This document shows positions 22,001-33,639 of a stretch of DNA of 64,000 nt, in pieces. The stretch is from positions 2,108,001 to 2,172,000 of the forward strand of contig OY723265.1 in NCBI GenBank assembly GCA_963210315.1, read 5' to 3'. The position numbers and the translations under genes were made by a program. The DNA comes from Rhynchopus euleeides (lineage: Eukaryota > Euglenozoa > Diplonemea > Diplonemida > Diplonemidae). Under the pieces are notes generated by a model that ran no database searches, was not told where the DNA came from, and was given only the letters and a program-made list of their open reading frames with translations. The stretch's first letter is position 1. The number at the start of each line of letters is the position of its first letter.

Positions 22001-24145
22001 GCCTGGCAGATCTCATTGGCAGGCACAACGGGGGGGCGTGATTCGCCCGCAACGTGGCCACCACACAACACACAGGCTGGAAGGTTCTGCACAAAGGTCA
22101 TCCCTCAGCCGCTGTGCAACGGCACGACAGGTGTCGTGACCACCTGGCTCGAGACAGGCGTGCGGGCCTGCGAGGCCCCCCGCTATCCCTGCGAGAACAA
22201 GGCCAACGGGTGGAGCAAAGAGGAGGCGCGTTACTGTTGTGCGGACCGGCAGGTGTGTAGTTAAGCCTTGGGCACCACCACCGCCACTTGCTCAAGTGGT
22301 GTTTTGCACTCGTCAACACATTCACACGTGATACGGCTGCGAAAAAAAACGGCTATGCAGTGAGGGAGAAGTCGCTTCAGGTGGTTCTCCCCCCACCACC
22401 CCTCCCTCCCTCCACAGATCGGCTGCGACGTGCACAACTGCTTCGACGGCGACACCGACGCCTGGCCGATGAAGAAGCGGACCTTCTGCTGCACCAACAC
22501 CGGGCTGGGCTGCAGCATGGACGTCGACTGCCTCACCGACTACCTCTCGTGGAGCCCTAAGAAGGCACACGACTGCTGCCGCGAGAAGGGCATCTGCCCA
22601 CGGGGGCGGCCCCACCGGCACGACGTGCCTAAGTGCCCCGACGCCAAGGGATGCCGCATCGACTACTGCATGCCGTCATCCCTTCCATGGGGCCCTGCGA
22701 AGTCGGTGTGGTGCTGCACCCACGCCAAGGTGGGGTGCCCTGCCACTGCGGACAGCCTCGACTGCGACGCGCCTGGCCTCTCCGCTGCCTCCACCGCACG
22801 GTGCTGTGTGGAGCAGGGGAAGCACTGCACACACGACTGCGCGACAGGCGCCACCAACACCACCGCGTGGCCCGACCGCAAGCGGGCATACTGCTGCGAC
22901 ACATTTGGGGTCGCCTGCGCCAAAGGCTACTCCGTGCTGGAGTGCAGGGGCAGCATGCTCGACCCCGCCACTCAGCAGCGCTGCTGCCAGCTGCACCGCA
23001 TCGGGTGCATCCACGACTGCCGCGACCCACACGTCTGGCTCGACCCCCACTTCCCCCTCGAGGTCAAGCAGTACTGCTGCGAGACCAGCGGGGTGGCGTG
23101 CCAGCCGGCGGACCTCCCCACCAACCGCACCTTCGCCTCTGGACGGCGCATCTCGCTCGTGGTGCAGGGGAGCTGGCTGAAGGTGGTGGCCTCCCCACGC
23201 ACCTTCGTCGAGCGGTTCCGCGCCTCTGCAGCGTCGTGCAGCGACGGGCTCGCAGGGCATGTCTCGCAGGTGCGGGTGTCGTGCGTTTCCCGCAACACGT
23301 TGGGGAAGAAGTGCCTTCCCGGGACAGACGTTGTGGTGCAGCCCGACTGGGATCACAGGTTCGAGGAGGCGTGGCCTGGGTCCCTCGGGCAGCGCCTCGC
23401 GCAGCAGGCCAGCGGCAGCTCTGCCCCGGAGTGGGATACACCCAGCTACACCTGGGGGCAGCCCCTGCGTGTCGACGTCGATGTCACAAATAAATACGCC
23501 GAAGCCCTGGTGGCGTGTGTCACCCGCAGGGCAGGCCGTGTCCTCTCCACAAAGATGGGCACCGCTGCCCCGATTGTGTTGGCCAAACCCACAGCGGACA
23601 TCTCGACCCCTGTGACGAGCCTCAGGATGCTCATCGTGCCGGATGAGCCGGTGACTGATGCCCCTGTAACGCGGGCCCCAGACCTGCGTGTCGACGCCAA
23701 GAAGCGCGGCAAGCGGGGCAACAAGCCCCACCTCTTCCTGGGTATAGGGATCGCGTTCGGAGCTGTGGTAGGGTGCCTCTGCACGCTCGCTGCGGCGTTT
23801 CTGCTGAAAAAGCGGCGTGCCTCCAACCAGTATGGCTACCACAATGCGGCACAATATGGCGTGACGATCGACCAGTTCCGTGCGTTGGAGATGGCCTTGA
23901 AGGCCAACCAGGCCGAAGGCGAGGAGCTCCACCCCATCACGCAGGACCAGATGGGCTGGGCAGGTGTCGAGGAGCTGGAGGAGCGGCGCGAGGTGATGGA
24001 AGGCTCGGTCGGGGTGCTGTCGGCGCAGAGCGATTCTTGCGGTGCGGCCTCCCAGGTGCAGCCGCAGCGGCACCTCAACCTGGCGGTGCTGCAGACGCTC
24101 CAGCAGGAGCTGCATGTCCCGCTCGAGTCGCACCCTGTGAGATGA
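16032..24145 (+). CDS. Cysteine-rich type I membrane protein, four exons
   Basis: Proposed exons 16032-17344, 21900-21996, 22076-22252 and 22418-24145; phases agree throughout and give about 1104 residues. The start ATG is followed by a plausible signal peptide (RRLCVAALVLQLVNT). Exon 1 is a dense Cys-rich ectodomain (about 45 to 435). Exons 3 and 4 carry at least six repeats of a W-x(3,8)-[KA]-x(2,5)-CC-x(4,5)-GxxC type, for example NGWSKEEARYCCADRQIGC and AWPMKKRTFCC. Then come a Cys-poor region, a membrane helix (LFLGIGIAFGAVVGCLCTLA, about 23735-23800), a basic stop-transfer (LLKKRRASN) and an about 110-residue cytoplasmic tail. It is probably a cell-surface protein of unknown function. 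The exon 1/2 join is supported by phase and the GTATGG...CACAG signals; cDNA could shift it slightly. Confidence 0.78.
17494..17838. mobile_element. M element copy 1, TA-flanked MITE
   Basis: The terminus CCGTATAC is followed by four direct 16 bp units GTAAATATTWTGGAAC; the mirror arrangement is at the right end. TA is on both sides. The about 150 bp core (CTGCGACTCGGGGACTTGG to CACCGAGTCCCCAACTGG) is itself inverted at its margins. TA duplication suggests a Tc1/mariner-type mobiliser. Confidence 0.85.
18837..19773. mobile_element. Cluster of three M elements
   Basis: Three cores (about 18930-19066, 19232-19370, 19477-19612) in the same orientation share terminal 16 bp units. A complete CCGTATAC terminus recurs at about 19138, marking a new copy. 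This looks like a composite of nested or tandem insertions, flanked by TA at both outer ends. Confidence 0.8.
20770..21282 (-). repeat. Dispersed repeat V, copy in intron
   Basis: The right edge, read on the minus strand, is TAGGGGGACCCTTTTCGATT, shared with 43903, 57363, 57597 and 58302. A phrase around 21074-21104 (CCAGACCACAAGGACCAG) matches inverted sequence at about 44100-44125. The left boundary is a guess. Confidence 0.5.
21997..22075 (+). other. Intron 2 of Cys-rich gene, 79 nt
   Basis: GTATGC donor and CACACAG acceptor, phase 0. Splicing joins HSDCA to AGRFCTKV and bypasses a stop codon at 22039-22041. Confidence 0.8.
22253..22417 (+). other. Intron 3 of Cys-rich gene, 165 nt
   Basis: GTGTGT donor; the acceptor follows a pyrimidine tract (CCCTCCCTCCCTCCACAG). 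Phase 0; joins CCADRQ to IGCDVHNC within one Cys repeat and removes an in-frame TAA at about 22262. Confidence 0.8.
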
Positions 24146-27100
24146 GAGGGCGGCCGTAAGGGGGTCGGACTCTCCCTGCATGCCAGTTTCTGTTTTGTGA
24201 GGCGGCTCGCTTTTAAAATGCCACCTTTTCATCTTCTTTCTGCGGTTCTCAAAATCTCATGATCATCGCCACCACACCACACACACTCATGCACCCCCTT
24301 TTCTTGTGTTTCCGGGAGGGGGATCTGACAGCGGAGCTGTGCGGGTTACACCCCCCCTGAAGAATTTAAAATATTCCGAACAAAAAAAAATTTCCGAGCC
24401 GGCGGGGTAGAGAGGCGAGTGGGTGTGGTGGGCGGGTCTTTAGTTCCTGTCTTATTCTTGACTTCTGTTCCGGTTCTGCCGTTGGTATCTTGTTTTACTC
24501 TCCTGAAAATGAACATGAACGGCGAGGGGGAGAGAGGGGGAGGGGGGGCTGTGCAAAACAACCCTTGCAGGGCAGAGAGGGGGGGCGGGTAGTATGAGGG
24601 AGCATCATGCCGCTGACGTACTGCCCCCTTGATGAAGCGCACCCTGTATCACAGGTGAAGGGATATCATCGTTGTGCCTTCTTCTGCTTCCCATTCACTG
24701 CCCCCTCCCTGAAGCGCCCCAGCCAAAGCAAAAATGGTGTAAGAGAGAGAGAGAGAGAAGGGAGAGAGAGTGGTTCGCTTTCCCTGTGCAGTTTCGGCCT
24801 TTTCCGATACGGAATACGACATCGTCTCTCCTGACCTCCCCCCGCCCCCGCCTTTCTGATTTGCGGACACATTTGCCTCTGCATTTTCAGATTTTTTTTG
24901 GCGGGGGGTATGTTTTTATAGGCACATGCATGATGCGTTCAAGTGTAGGAGTGCTTCCGACAACCTGCTTCTTTTCTGTGTGTCTTGCTATCTCGTGTTC
25001 ACATGTGCTCCACACCCACATCAAAGCAGCAGGCTAAAGGGTGGTGGAAGCGTCAACGCATCATTAGGGAAGAAGGAAGCACGGTCGCTACGCTTTTTTT
25101 TGGCGCACACCACACAACGCCCCATCTTTACGCACACGACCTTCGCGCGGAAAGTGTCATTCAGCTCTGCCAAACGTGCTCTACACACCACCCCCTTCAT
25201 CAGGCAAGTGGGTTTGTAAGTGTGTGTGGAAGCGTCAACGCATCAAACGAAGTACCAAGTAGTAGAGGAAGAGCGGCAGAGTTGAAGTGACACTTTTCTT
25301 TTGAATTTCGAAGAACGGAGTGGGTGGGAGAGTGCGGTATTTGTGGGGTATTTTTGTGGGAGGGGCGCGGGGCCAAGACCTCGCCGTGCCAAGAAGCTGT
25401 GCCAAAAAAGGCCTGCCCACCCTCTTTCGATAGGGGCGAGCGCTGCTTTCTGCAACCCCTGAGCGAGGCGCCCCTGCGCCCCCCCCTCCCCCCCACCCCT
25501 ACATACGGAGTGAAGGGATGGCATTATTACTAGCACCCCGGGTATCCTTTGTGTGCCTTTTCTTCTGCTTCATCGCCACCCCACCCCAACCCCCCACCCC
25601 CACGAACTCAGATCTTGGTTGCCCGCCTGCTATTCTGTCCTAGGCAATAGGGCTGAGAAACGAGCTTGCCCCCATTCTCCATGCATGAGCGCATCCCACG
25701 AGTGCTTGTGCCTGTGTGACTCTTCGGTGTCCCCTCCCAAAGGAAAAGGAGCCTGGTGCAATGCGCTTTGTGTTGTGCAGCCGATAGGGTGTTAATCTGC
25801 AGGGGAGAAACGCAGATGGCGAATGCAGAGACACACAACCCACCATTTGCTGCCACACACACACACACACACAGCTTCATTTGTTTTGAAAAGGGCCTGG
25901 CACACTTCTTCGCGCCGAGTGGGGGGGAGTGGGGGGTATACTGCGGAGCGGGTTTTGCCCAAAAAATAAACTTAAAAATGAAATCGCACGAAATAACGCG
26001 GGATATAGCGGGGGACGGTGCAGTCGCGTCGGCTCTCACAGCACCCGCTGGTTCGTCGAGACAAAGAATATCCGAACAAAATGTTTTGCCACTTCCAGTG
26101 GTGCAGCCGGTACACAAGGGGTGGGGGGGGGGGGGGGGGCGGGGGGATGGGTTTGCTCCGAACGAAAGTACGAAGTACCGAGCTATACCAACCCAGCTCT
26201 CTGCTCTTGCTCGACACTTTCATGAGGCGTTGATCCGCTGACGCACGCCCCCCCCTCCCCCTGCCGGCAAGGGGGCTGGCGTGCAGAGCAGGGTCGCATA
26301 GAACTGAGTTCACTTTTCCAAGGGGGGGGATGGAGAGGGGTGGTGTAAATACTCGCGGGATGGGTTTACAGATGACAACTATCGCAAATCCTGCTTGGTT
26401 ATCGGTTCTGTGTAGACACAACTCACTAACACATGGCGGGGGGGCTTCGTTCTAAGTGCTGAACAGTGAGCCGAGATGGCGTAGCAGTTCTCGTGCGTTA
26501 GTTTTTTGTGGACTTCTGTACGATGCGGGTCCGCGAATCTGACACAGCCAATGCTCTAAAGTGCAGAACAGCGAGCCACCTCACAACATAGGCGTGCAAC
26601 CTGACACACTTTGACACAGAGCGAAGACCCCGTTGCCTGTTGCCTGCGAGTTTAAAATTTCCTGTGCCTGACCCCCCCCCGCGCGAACACAAAATTAATA
26701 TTTTTCGAAGACATTGCAAGATGTTATAGGAAATTTTTCAGGATCGGTTTTGAGGAGGCGTTCCGTGCTCTACACTCATCACACCACCACACCTTCATCC
26801 GCCAGGAGACTTGTGTATTTCGTCACCAAGAGTTTTTTCGTTGAGGCTTCACACCAAGTCAGACGTCCTTCGCCGTCTTTTCTTGCAAAAGCCCAAGGTT
26901 GGGTGTGATCGAGATAGCGGAAGCGATCAACAAGTACAACCACTCTCTCTGAGATCTCAGAATGTTTACCTCACCCCTTTTCCTTTTCCTATCCTCCGAC
27001 ACAAATCAGAGACTCAAGAATTTTCCACAACTCTGTGTGTGTGTGTGTGTCAGTGAATATCCACCCCACCCACCACCAACTGACCCGACTTGCCCTGGCT

Positions 27101-30100
27101 CCAGCAAAGAGGGGGAATGAAAGTACAGTGCAGCAGACACAGCTCTGGTGGGCTGGTGGCTACGCTGCACCAACAAGAAAAGAATGAAAAGAAAACGAGG
27201 AAAAATGAAAGAAAAATAAATGAAGCCTGAACCATATCACCCACACCCCGGCCCGACGGGGGGAGGCCGTGAAATCTCAACAGCGCTGCATTTGCATGCT
27301 CTGCCCGTGCGTGTCGCGGGCAGTGCACTCTTTTTTCACACAACAGGATCTCCTGTCATGTGTCAATGGGATATCGGATGCAGCAGCGATTTTTATGGGC
27401 AGGCATAACGACAACCTCCGGCACCGAGGCTGCGGGAGGTTGCTCTTTTGCCTTTGCCCAGCTTTGGCGAACACACAATTTACAGCCCTCTCTTCTCTTT
27501 GCTGTATCGCCGAGCCTCGAAACCAGGACGGAGGAAGGGCACCTGGAGGCGCCAGTGTGACCCCGCCAAGCTTGGCTTTTGTCCTTTCGTTTGCACGCCG
27601 GTATTTCGGGATGTAGCCAGGAACATGGTGTGGGGGCGTGTGGTTGAACCGAGTAGTCAAGAAGAAACTAATGAATTGTGGGCGCTGAACAAGAACAATG
27701 AATAGCAGTAGCAGTGATGGTCGTTTCGTGCGTTCCATTCACGGGTTCACGGCCCCCGTTAATATTTTCTGCCGCCCACCCACCCAGCCACCCGCCCCTA
27801 TTATTTTTCTCAGCCTTCTCAGCCTTGTTGGGTGGCACTTTGCACCCAATGTGCAAGCGTCACCCGACAAGCTTTCCCATCCTTGAACTGCGGAGCGCGC
27901 GTGGGGCATGGTGTAAGAACAGAGTGTGCGTGGCATCGTCGGAACACATGAATCACTTTTGTCGTCGTTCCGCATGCTTCTTCAGGCATGGCTTCAGAGC
28001 ACCTGCCAAAAGCCACATCCTAACTTCTGACGGCAGAGGACGATCAGATATCACAGCTCTCTTTGTCTCTCTCACTGCGCCCAGCGGGCGTTTTCCGAGA
28101 AAAAGACACACGAGCGACCGTGACTGGTTTCTGCCGAGGAAGACAACAACACAGCTGGGAATCGTGCAGGGTCATTCGTGGAGATATCCGAAAGGTATCC
28201 GCGAGAAACTGTTATTCGTTGATGGCACGAACCACACAGAACATCTTGCCTGCGGGCGTGTTGGTGCGTGATTGACAGGCACATGAGACTGTGTGTGACA
28301 GCAATCACCCGAGCACTCCCCCTGTCGCTGCATTTCTACCCCTTCTTGGGAGAGAAGCGCGGCCATGATTGTGTTGAGCAGTTGGCACACCAATATCCCT
28401 TCGATACCAAGGCAACAAGATATCACGGCCCCTCTGGAGTGAACGGTCGCGTCCCGAACGAACGCATGTCCAGACGACTTTTTGGCCTTCTGGTGCGGCA
28501 TGCCGACTGCGGAGAAGCTGGTGTGATACCGTGCGCGGGTGCGTAGAATACAGGCACCAGCCCTGGTGCGATGAGGTCACTGTTATTTATCCCAGGAAGT
28601 GTTCCAATTTCTTCGGTGCGAGAAAGCGATACTCATGGCGTGTGTCGCCAGCCTGCATCGCGTTCGTCGTGCGTGCCCCCCCCCACACCCCGCCCACAGG
28701 ATCACACACACCCGCTGTATCCTATGTTTTTTTCCGTTGAGTTTTGTCTGTCGCGCACATCCGAGTGTCGGTGATTTTCCTTATGCAAAAACATGCGAAG
28801 CCCATTACGACTCAGCTCTCGGCAGTCAGAACAGGGCCCGCTGGAATGCAGAGCGCACTTCCTCTCTGGACAGGGAGGGGCGGGTGCGCTCTCTGTGAAC
28901 TATGATTGCGGAATCCGTACTGCACACATCACACGAACTGATTATTCTTTTGGGAGAGTGAAGGGGGAGGCGGGGTGATTCCTTCGCGACCCGACATTTT
29001 GTTTTCAACGATCTTCGGCATTTTTTCTCCTCTCAAAATCATGGAGGAACAATGTGCCATAAACCTCCCCCCCCTCTTCGGGACACCGGAGCGAAGACAC
29101 ACAACACCACCCCCCTAGAACGCACTTTCACCTTCCCGTTGCATTATATACAGCAACCTCCGCACGATTTTCTTTATCCACTCACTCCTGCACTTACCGC
29201 CCCACACGCAACGTGAGCAAGTCTGCCACGATCCGTGTAGTGTCGATTTACTCAGAATGTTCTTCACTCCTCCCGCACGAAACTTTATCTTCCTCTCTTC
29301 CTTCACTCACTCTCTCACTCTCTCACCCACCCCCCCCTCTCTTCCCTTGCAGATACGACAAGTGTGAATAATCCCATGGTGAGAAACTACCCCACAACCC
29401 CCAACGCCCCCTCTCTCTCCTTGTCTCGTCCGGGGGTGTGGACGCATAAGCACATCACAGGTTTGGCAAACCCTCGGGGGGCCTGGGCCCCACCTCCTCG
29501 GAAGTACAGAAGGGTGTCTGCTGCGGTTCGCGCTATTTATTTGATTCCGGCGATTCGCGTATCAGTTCTCGTGCAGCGGTCTTTCGTTTAGTTTAGACTT
29601 CTGTACGATCGCGGGTCCGCTAATCCAACAGAGCCAACGCTCGAAAACGCTATTTATTTGATTCCGGCGATTCCCTTTGGTGCGGTTGATGGCGCTTCCA
29701 CACCACGCCACCTCCTGCTGATGATTGTGCCGTGAAGTGAGGATTTGGAACAAAAAAAAATCACGTGCAAACATCACGTGCTGGATCGCGAGGGCGGGGG
29801 GTGAGGGGGGTGCACCAGGGGCACGGCAGGCCTCCCTGAGAGACGGTCTGTTCTGCCCCTCAACTCAAGTCTCAGAGACAATTCAAGGAACACGAAGAAT
29901 ACATACATGTGCCTCCCCGTCTTTCCAAAGGGGGTGCGGTGGTGCGGTGGAGTTGCTTTTTGTTTTGACCCGGATTTGGCGGCACAAACTTGACAAAATC
30001 AACTGTCTTTTTAACTGGGAGAGAGGATGACCACACTCAAACCCTGCCAAGCAATTGTGATTTCCCGGGCCAAAAAAAATGTTCAAAATCGTTCAAAACC

Positions 30101-30436
30101 TCCGGTATGTTCGAACCTGATTTTTTTCTGATTCGCTCAACACGAATCCTGGGATCCGTCTCGCTATGCGGAAGTAGAACCTGCTGCGCTCGCCCCACCA
30201 GGCAGCCTCAGTACGACAGGACACGCGCAGGCACCGGGCCCCCTCTCTAAAAATGCAGCAGCAGTCTCTCGAGTCTTCCTTTCAGATGATTTTGCATTGA
30301 TCGCTTCCACCCACACGGGGTGTGTTTTGCCAAAAAAAATCCTGGGATCTGTCTCCGCTATGCGAAGACCACTCGCCACCACCACCACCACCCACTCCCA
30401 CCCCCACTGACCCCCCCCCCCCCTTTTCTGGTTCGA
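24146..30436. other. Intergenic, no gene seen; decayed repeats
   Basis: Contains S copy 2, (AG)n at about 24742-24770, (CA)n at about 25854-25873, (GT)n at about 27036-27050, and paired fragments such as 26489-26557 with 29563-29643 and GCTATTTATTTGATTCCGGC at about 29531 and 29651. Another pair is CCTGGGATCYGTCTC at about 30148 and 30341. No frame carried a recognisable domain. Confidence 0.55.
25130..25298 (+). repeat. Dispersed repeat S, copy 2
   Basis: Nearly identical to 8510-8677, including the inverted-repeat margins; a few substitutions near the right end. Confidence 0.8.
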
Positions 30437-30500
30437 CACGGTGGGATCTTGTAAATTTTACATGTATAACTACAAGTATAATACATGTATTATACATGTA

Positions 30501-30829
30501 CCGTATACGTAAATATTTTGGAACGTAAATATTATGGAACGTAAATATTTTGGAACGCTGGTGGGTTGGCGTTCCAGATTTTTTTCGTTCCATAATATTT
30601 ACAGGGCTTTCTGCGACTCGGGGACTTGGACCAGGTGATCGGACGGCATACAGAGTCCCTGACGGGACCTACTCGTGCACTTTTCGCGCGATTCCTGACG
30701 CAAGCCGTCCTCACCACCGAGTCCCCAACTGGCCCTGTAAATATTATGGAACGTAAATATTATGGAACGGACCGGCCAAAAATGGGCCCGTTCCATAATA
30801 TTTACGTTCCATAATATTTACGTATACGG
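30501..30829. mobile_element. M element copy in N
   Basis: Flanked by TA. Same orientation as 17494-17838, with near-identical core. Confidence 0.85.
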
Positions 30830-31041
30830 TATAATACTTGCATGTCAACTATTATACATGTATAATACATGTATATGCCTGAAATATACATGTAAAATAC
30901 ATGTATATCAAGTAAAAATACATGTATAATACTTGCATGTCAACTATTATACATGTATTTTTACTTGATATACATGTATTTTACATGTATATTTCAGGCA
31001 TTTACATGTATTTTACATGTATAATACTTGTCATGCAAGTA

Positions 31042-31425
31042 CCGTATTCGGAAAAATACTGGAACGGAAAAATGCTGGAACGGATTTTTTCTGGAACGGA
31101 AAATAACTGGAACAAACCCGAGTTTTCGAAACTTGGAACATTATTCCGTTCCAGTATTTTTCCGTTCCAGAATTAGAATATGGGGGAAATTGGCGGGTAC
31201 TTGTCAGTTTTTCGGGCACATGTCCGAAATCCCACCTCACCCCACCCCATGCCGTGGTGGAGGATGGTGGGCCAGCATACCCTTGGGAAAGTACCCGACT
31301 CCCAGAAAACGGCCAAGTCCGCGCAGACCCCCCAGAACAATTCTGGAACGGAAAATAACTGGAACAAATGGGGTCTCGGCTGGAACTTGGAACATTATTC
31401 CGTTCCAGTATTTTTCCGAATACGG
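31042..31425. mobile_element. Y element, TA-flanked relative of M
   Basis: The terminus CCGTATTC is followed by four 16 bp units of the form GGAAAAATNCTGGAAC; the inverted version is at the right end, and TA is on both sides. The core (about 31170-31340) is unrelated to M. It shares with M only the terminus plan and unit length. Confidence 0.8.
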
Positions 31426-31554
31426 TATTATACATGTAAAATACTTGCATGCAAGTAAAATACATGTATTTTACTTGCATGCAAGTATTATACATGTATT
31501 TTACTTGTCATGCAAGTATTTTACTTGTATAATACTTGCATGACAAGTATTATA

Positions 31555-31883
31555 CCGTATACGTAAATATTATGGAACGTAAATATTATGGAACGGGCCC
31601 ATTTTTGGCCGGTCCGTTCCATAATATTTACGTTCCAAAATATTTACAGGGCCAGTTGGGGACTCGGTGGTGAGGACGGCTTGCGTCAGGAATCGCGCGA
31701 AAAGTGCACGAGTAGGTCCCGTCAGGGACTCTGTATGCCGTCCGATCCCCTGGTCCAAGTCCCCGAGTCGCAGAAAGCCCTGTAAATATTATGGAACGAA
31801 AAAAATCTGGAACGCCAACCCACCAGCGTTCCAAAATATTTACGTTCCATAATATTTACGTTCCAAAATATTTACGTATACGG
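31555..31883. mobile_element. M element copy in N, inverted
   Basis: Opposite orientation to the copy at 30501; TA-flanked. Confidence 0.85.
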
Positions 31884-32096
31884 TACATGTAAAATACATG
31901 TAAATGCCTGAAATATACATGTAAAATACATGTATATCAAGTAAAAATACAAGTATAATAGTTGACATGCAAGTATTATACTTGTATTTTTACTTGATAT
32001 ACATGTATTTTACATGTATATTTCAGGCATATACATGTATTATACATGTATAATAGTTGACATGCAAGTATTATACATGTATAATACATGTATATA

Positions 32097-32441
32097 CCGT
32101 ATACGTAAATATTTTGGAACGTAAATATTATGGAACGTAAATATTATGGAACGTAAATATTTTGGAACGCTGGTGGGTTGGCGTTCCAGATTTTTTTCGT
32201 TCCATAATATTTACAGGGCTTTCTGCGACTCGGGGACTTGGACCAGGTGATCGGACGGCATACAGAGTCCCTGACGGGACCTACTCGTGCACTTTTCGCG
32301 CGATTCCTGACGCAAGCCGTCCTCACCACCGAGTCCCCAACTGGCCCTGTAAATATTATGGAACGTAAATATTATGGAACGGACCGGCCAAAAATGGGCC
32401 CGTTCCATAATATTTACGTTCCATAATATTTACGTATACGG
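32097..32441. mobile_element. M element copy in N
   Basis: Same orientation as 30501-30829; TA-flanked; the left end has four 16 bp units. Confidence 0.85.
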
Positions 32442-32609
32442 TACTTGTAGTTATACATGTAAAATTTACAAGATCCCACCGTGGAGTCACCCACTTCTCC
32501 CCCCCCCCCCCCCCCCTCGCAGGGGGGAGGGAGAGGGGTTGACGTGCCGAAACCAAAGGGCGCCAAAAAAAAATAACTCCCCCCCCATCACCCCACAACC
32601 CCCGCCCCC

Positions 32610-32790
32610 CTCCCCTCCCCTCCCCTCCCCTCCCCCCCCCTCCCCTCCCCTCCCCTCCCCTCCCCTCCCCTCCCCTCCCCTCCCCTCCCCTCCCCTCCCC
32701 TCCCCTCCCCTCCCCTCCCCTCCCCTCCCCTCCCCTCCCCTCCCCTCCCCTCCCCTCCCCTCCCCTCCCCTCCCCTCCCCTCCCCTCCCC
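32610..32790. repeat. (CCCCT)n minisatellite, about 36 units
   Basis: A 181 bp nearly uninterrupted TCCCC array with one C-run interruption at about 32631-32640. The other strand is (GGGGA)n, able in principle to form stacked G-quadruplexes. Apparent reading frames through it are artefacts of the repeat. Confidence 0.95.
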
Positions 32791-33523
32791 AGAGAGGGGA
32801 GGCGGCGTCGGCACGGGTGGGGGTGGTGGTGAGGGGTGGGGGGTGGGGCAGGCAAGCAAGAACCGTAATGTTACATCCCATGCTAAAGCCCCCCCGCAGG
32901 GGGTGAAAAAAACACGCACACACAAACACACACACACTCTCTCTCTCACCATCGCCCTCCCGCCACCTCCTCGTTCTTGCCGACTTGGCGCTAGTTGTGT
33001 TGGTTGCAGCACCCTGCGATGTGGGGAGGCGGAAAGTGTCGCGCTGTTGCCTGCGCCCTGTGTAGCGCGCACGGCACGACACGAAGCCTCAAGAGCTCTG
33101 GCACGTATGGTCGTTATTTCTTGGTGCAGAGAACCGTGTGTTGATCCGGACGCCCACACGTTGCCTGTGCGTGATTGTCCTGCTCTCGACTTTCTATAGA
33201 AATGGGGAGGGCGTGTCCGAGTGGCAGATGGGAAAGTACATTTCGAAAGGTGTGAGAGCTGCCAGGTGACGTTGCCTAACCCCCACCCCACCCCACCCCC
33301 TACCCCACCCCATACCAATTGTTCCGGAAATCGGGCCTTTGGGTCGTCCTGTGTGGCATGGACACGCCCCTGAGAACGTTCAGAGAGGGCAACATGATGA
33401 ACATTGCGCGTGCCGATCCTCGTGGTTTTATGTCCCCGGTACAACTGGCGTGTTGCCCCTGTAAGGGGAATGTCCCTTCCGACAATTCCACATTCGCATA
33501 ACTCCAAAAACCTATTCTGCTCC
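32791..33523. other. Intergenic, no gene seen
   Basis: Unique-looking sequence with a CA/CT tract (about 32916-32948) and a CCCCA-rich stretch (about 33280-33312). No coding frame recognised. Confidence 0.5.
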
Positions 33524-33526
33524 CAT

Positions 33527-33636
33527 GGGGGACCTCGCTACGAGTCACTGTGAGTCACGAGTCGCCAGTTTTCAGCCAAACGTGGCTGACTTCTCACTTT
33601 TTCTCGCTCAGTCACACTTGGTAGCGAGGGCCCCCC
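33527..33636. mobile_element. W MITE copy 1, directly upstream of PP2C start
   Basis: Termini GGGGGACCTCGCTAC and GTAGCGAGGGCCCCCC, flanked by CAT (33524-33526 and 33637-33639). The right CAT overlaps the bases just before the ATG at 33640. Related copies: 43150-43248 and 58496-58614. Confidence 0.85.
33610..33611 (+). other. Candidate 3' splice acceptor inside W MITE
   Basis: CTTCTCACTTTTTCTCGCTCAG lies within the MITE and ends 28 nt before the PP2C ATG. It is the best pyrimidine-tract/AG signal near this start; its use is unproven. Confidence 0.35.
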
Positions 33637-33639
33637 CAT

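Larger units (their letters stand above)
30437..32483. mobile_element. Palindromic-array TIR element N, copy 1
   Basis: The left end CACGGTGGGATCTTGTAAAT is mirrored by ATTTACAAGATCCCACCGTG at 32464-32483. The body is built from TACATGTA, ATACTTGCATG and TTTCAGGCAT words in both orientations. Three M elements and one Y element sit inside it, each at a TA. No coding sequence. A second, interrupted copy starts at 35424. Confidence 0.8.

Noticed and set aside
32356..33507. Long minus-strand frame (383 codons) through the CCCCT array
   Set aside because: It exists because a 5 bp repeat without stops is open in all frames; the protein would be pure Gly/Glu/Arg repeat joined to MITE sequence.
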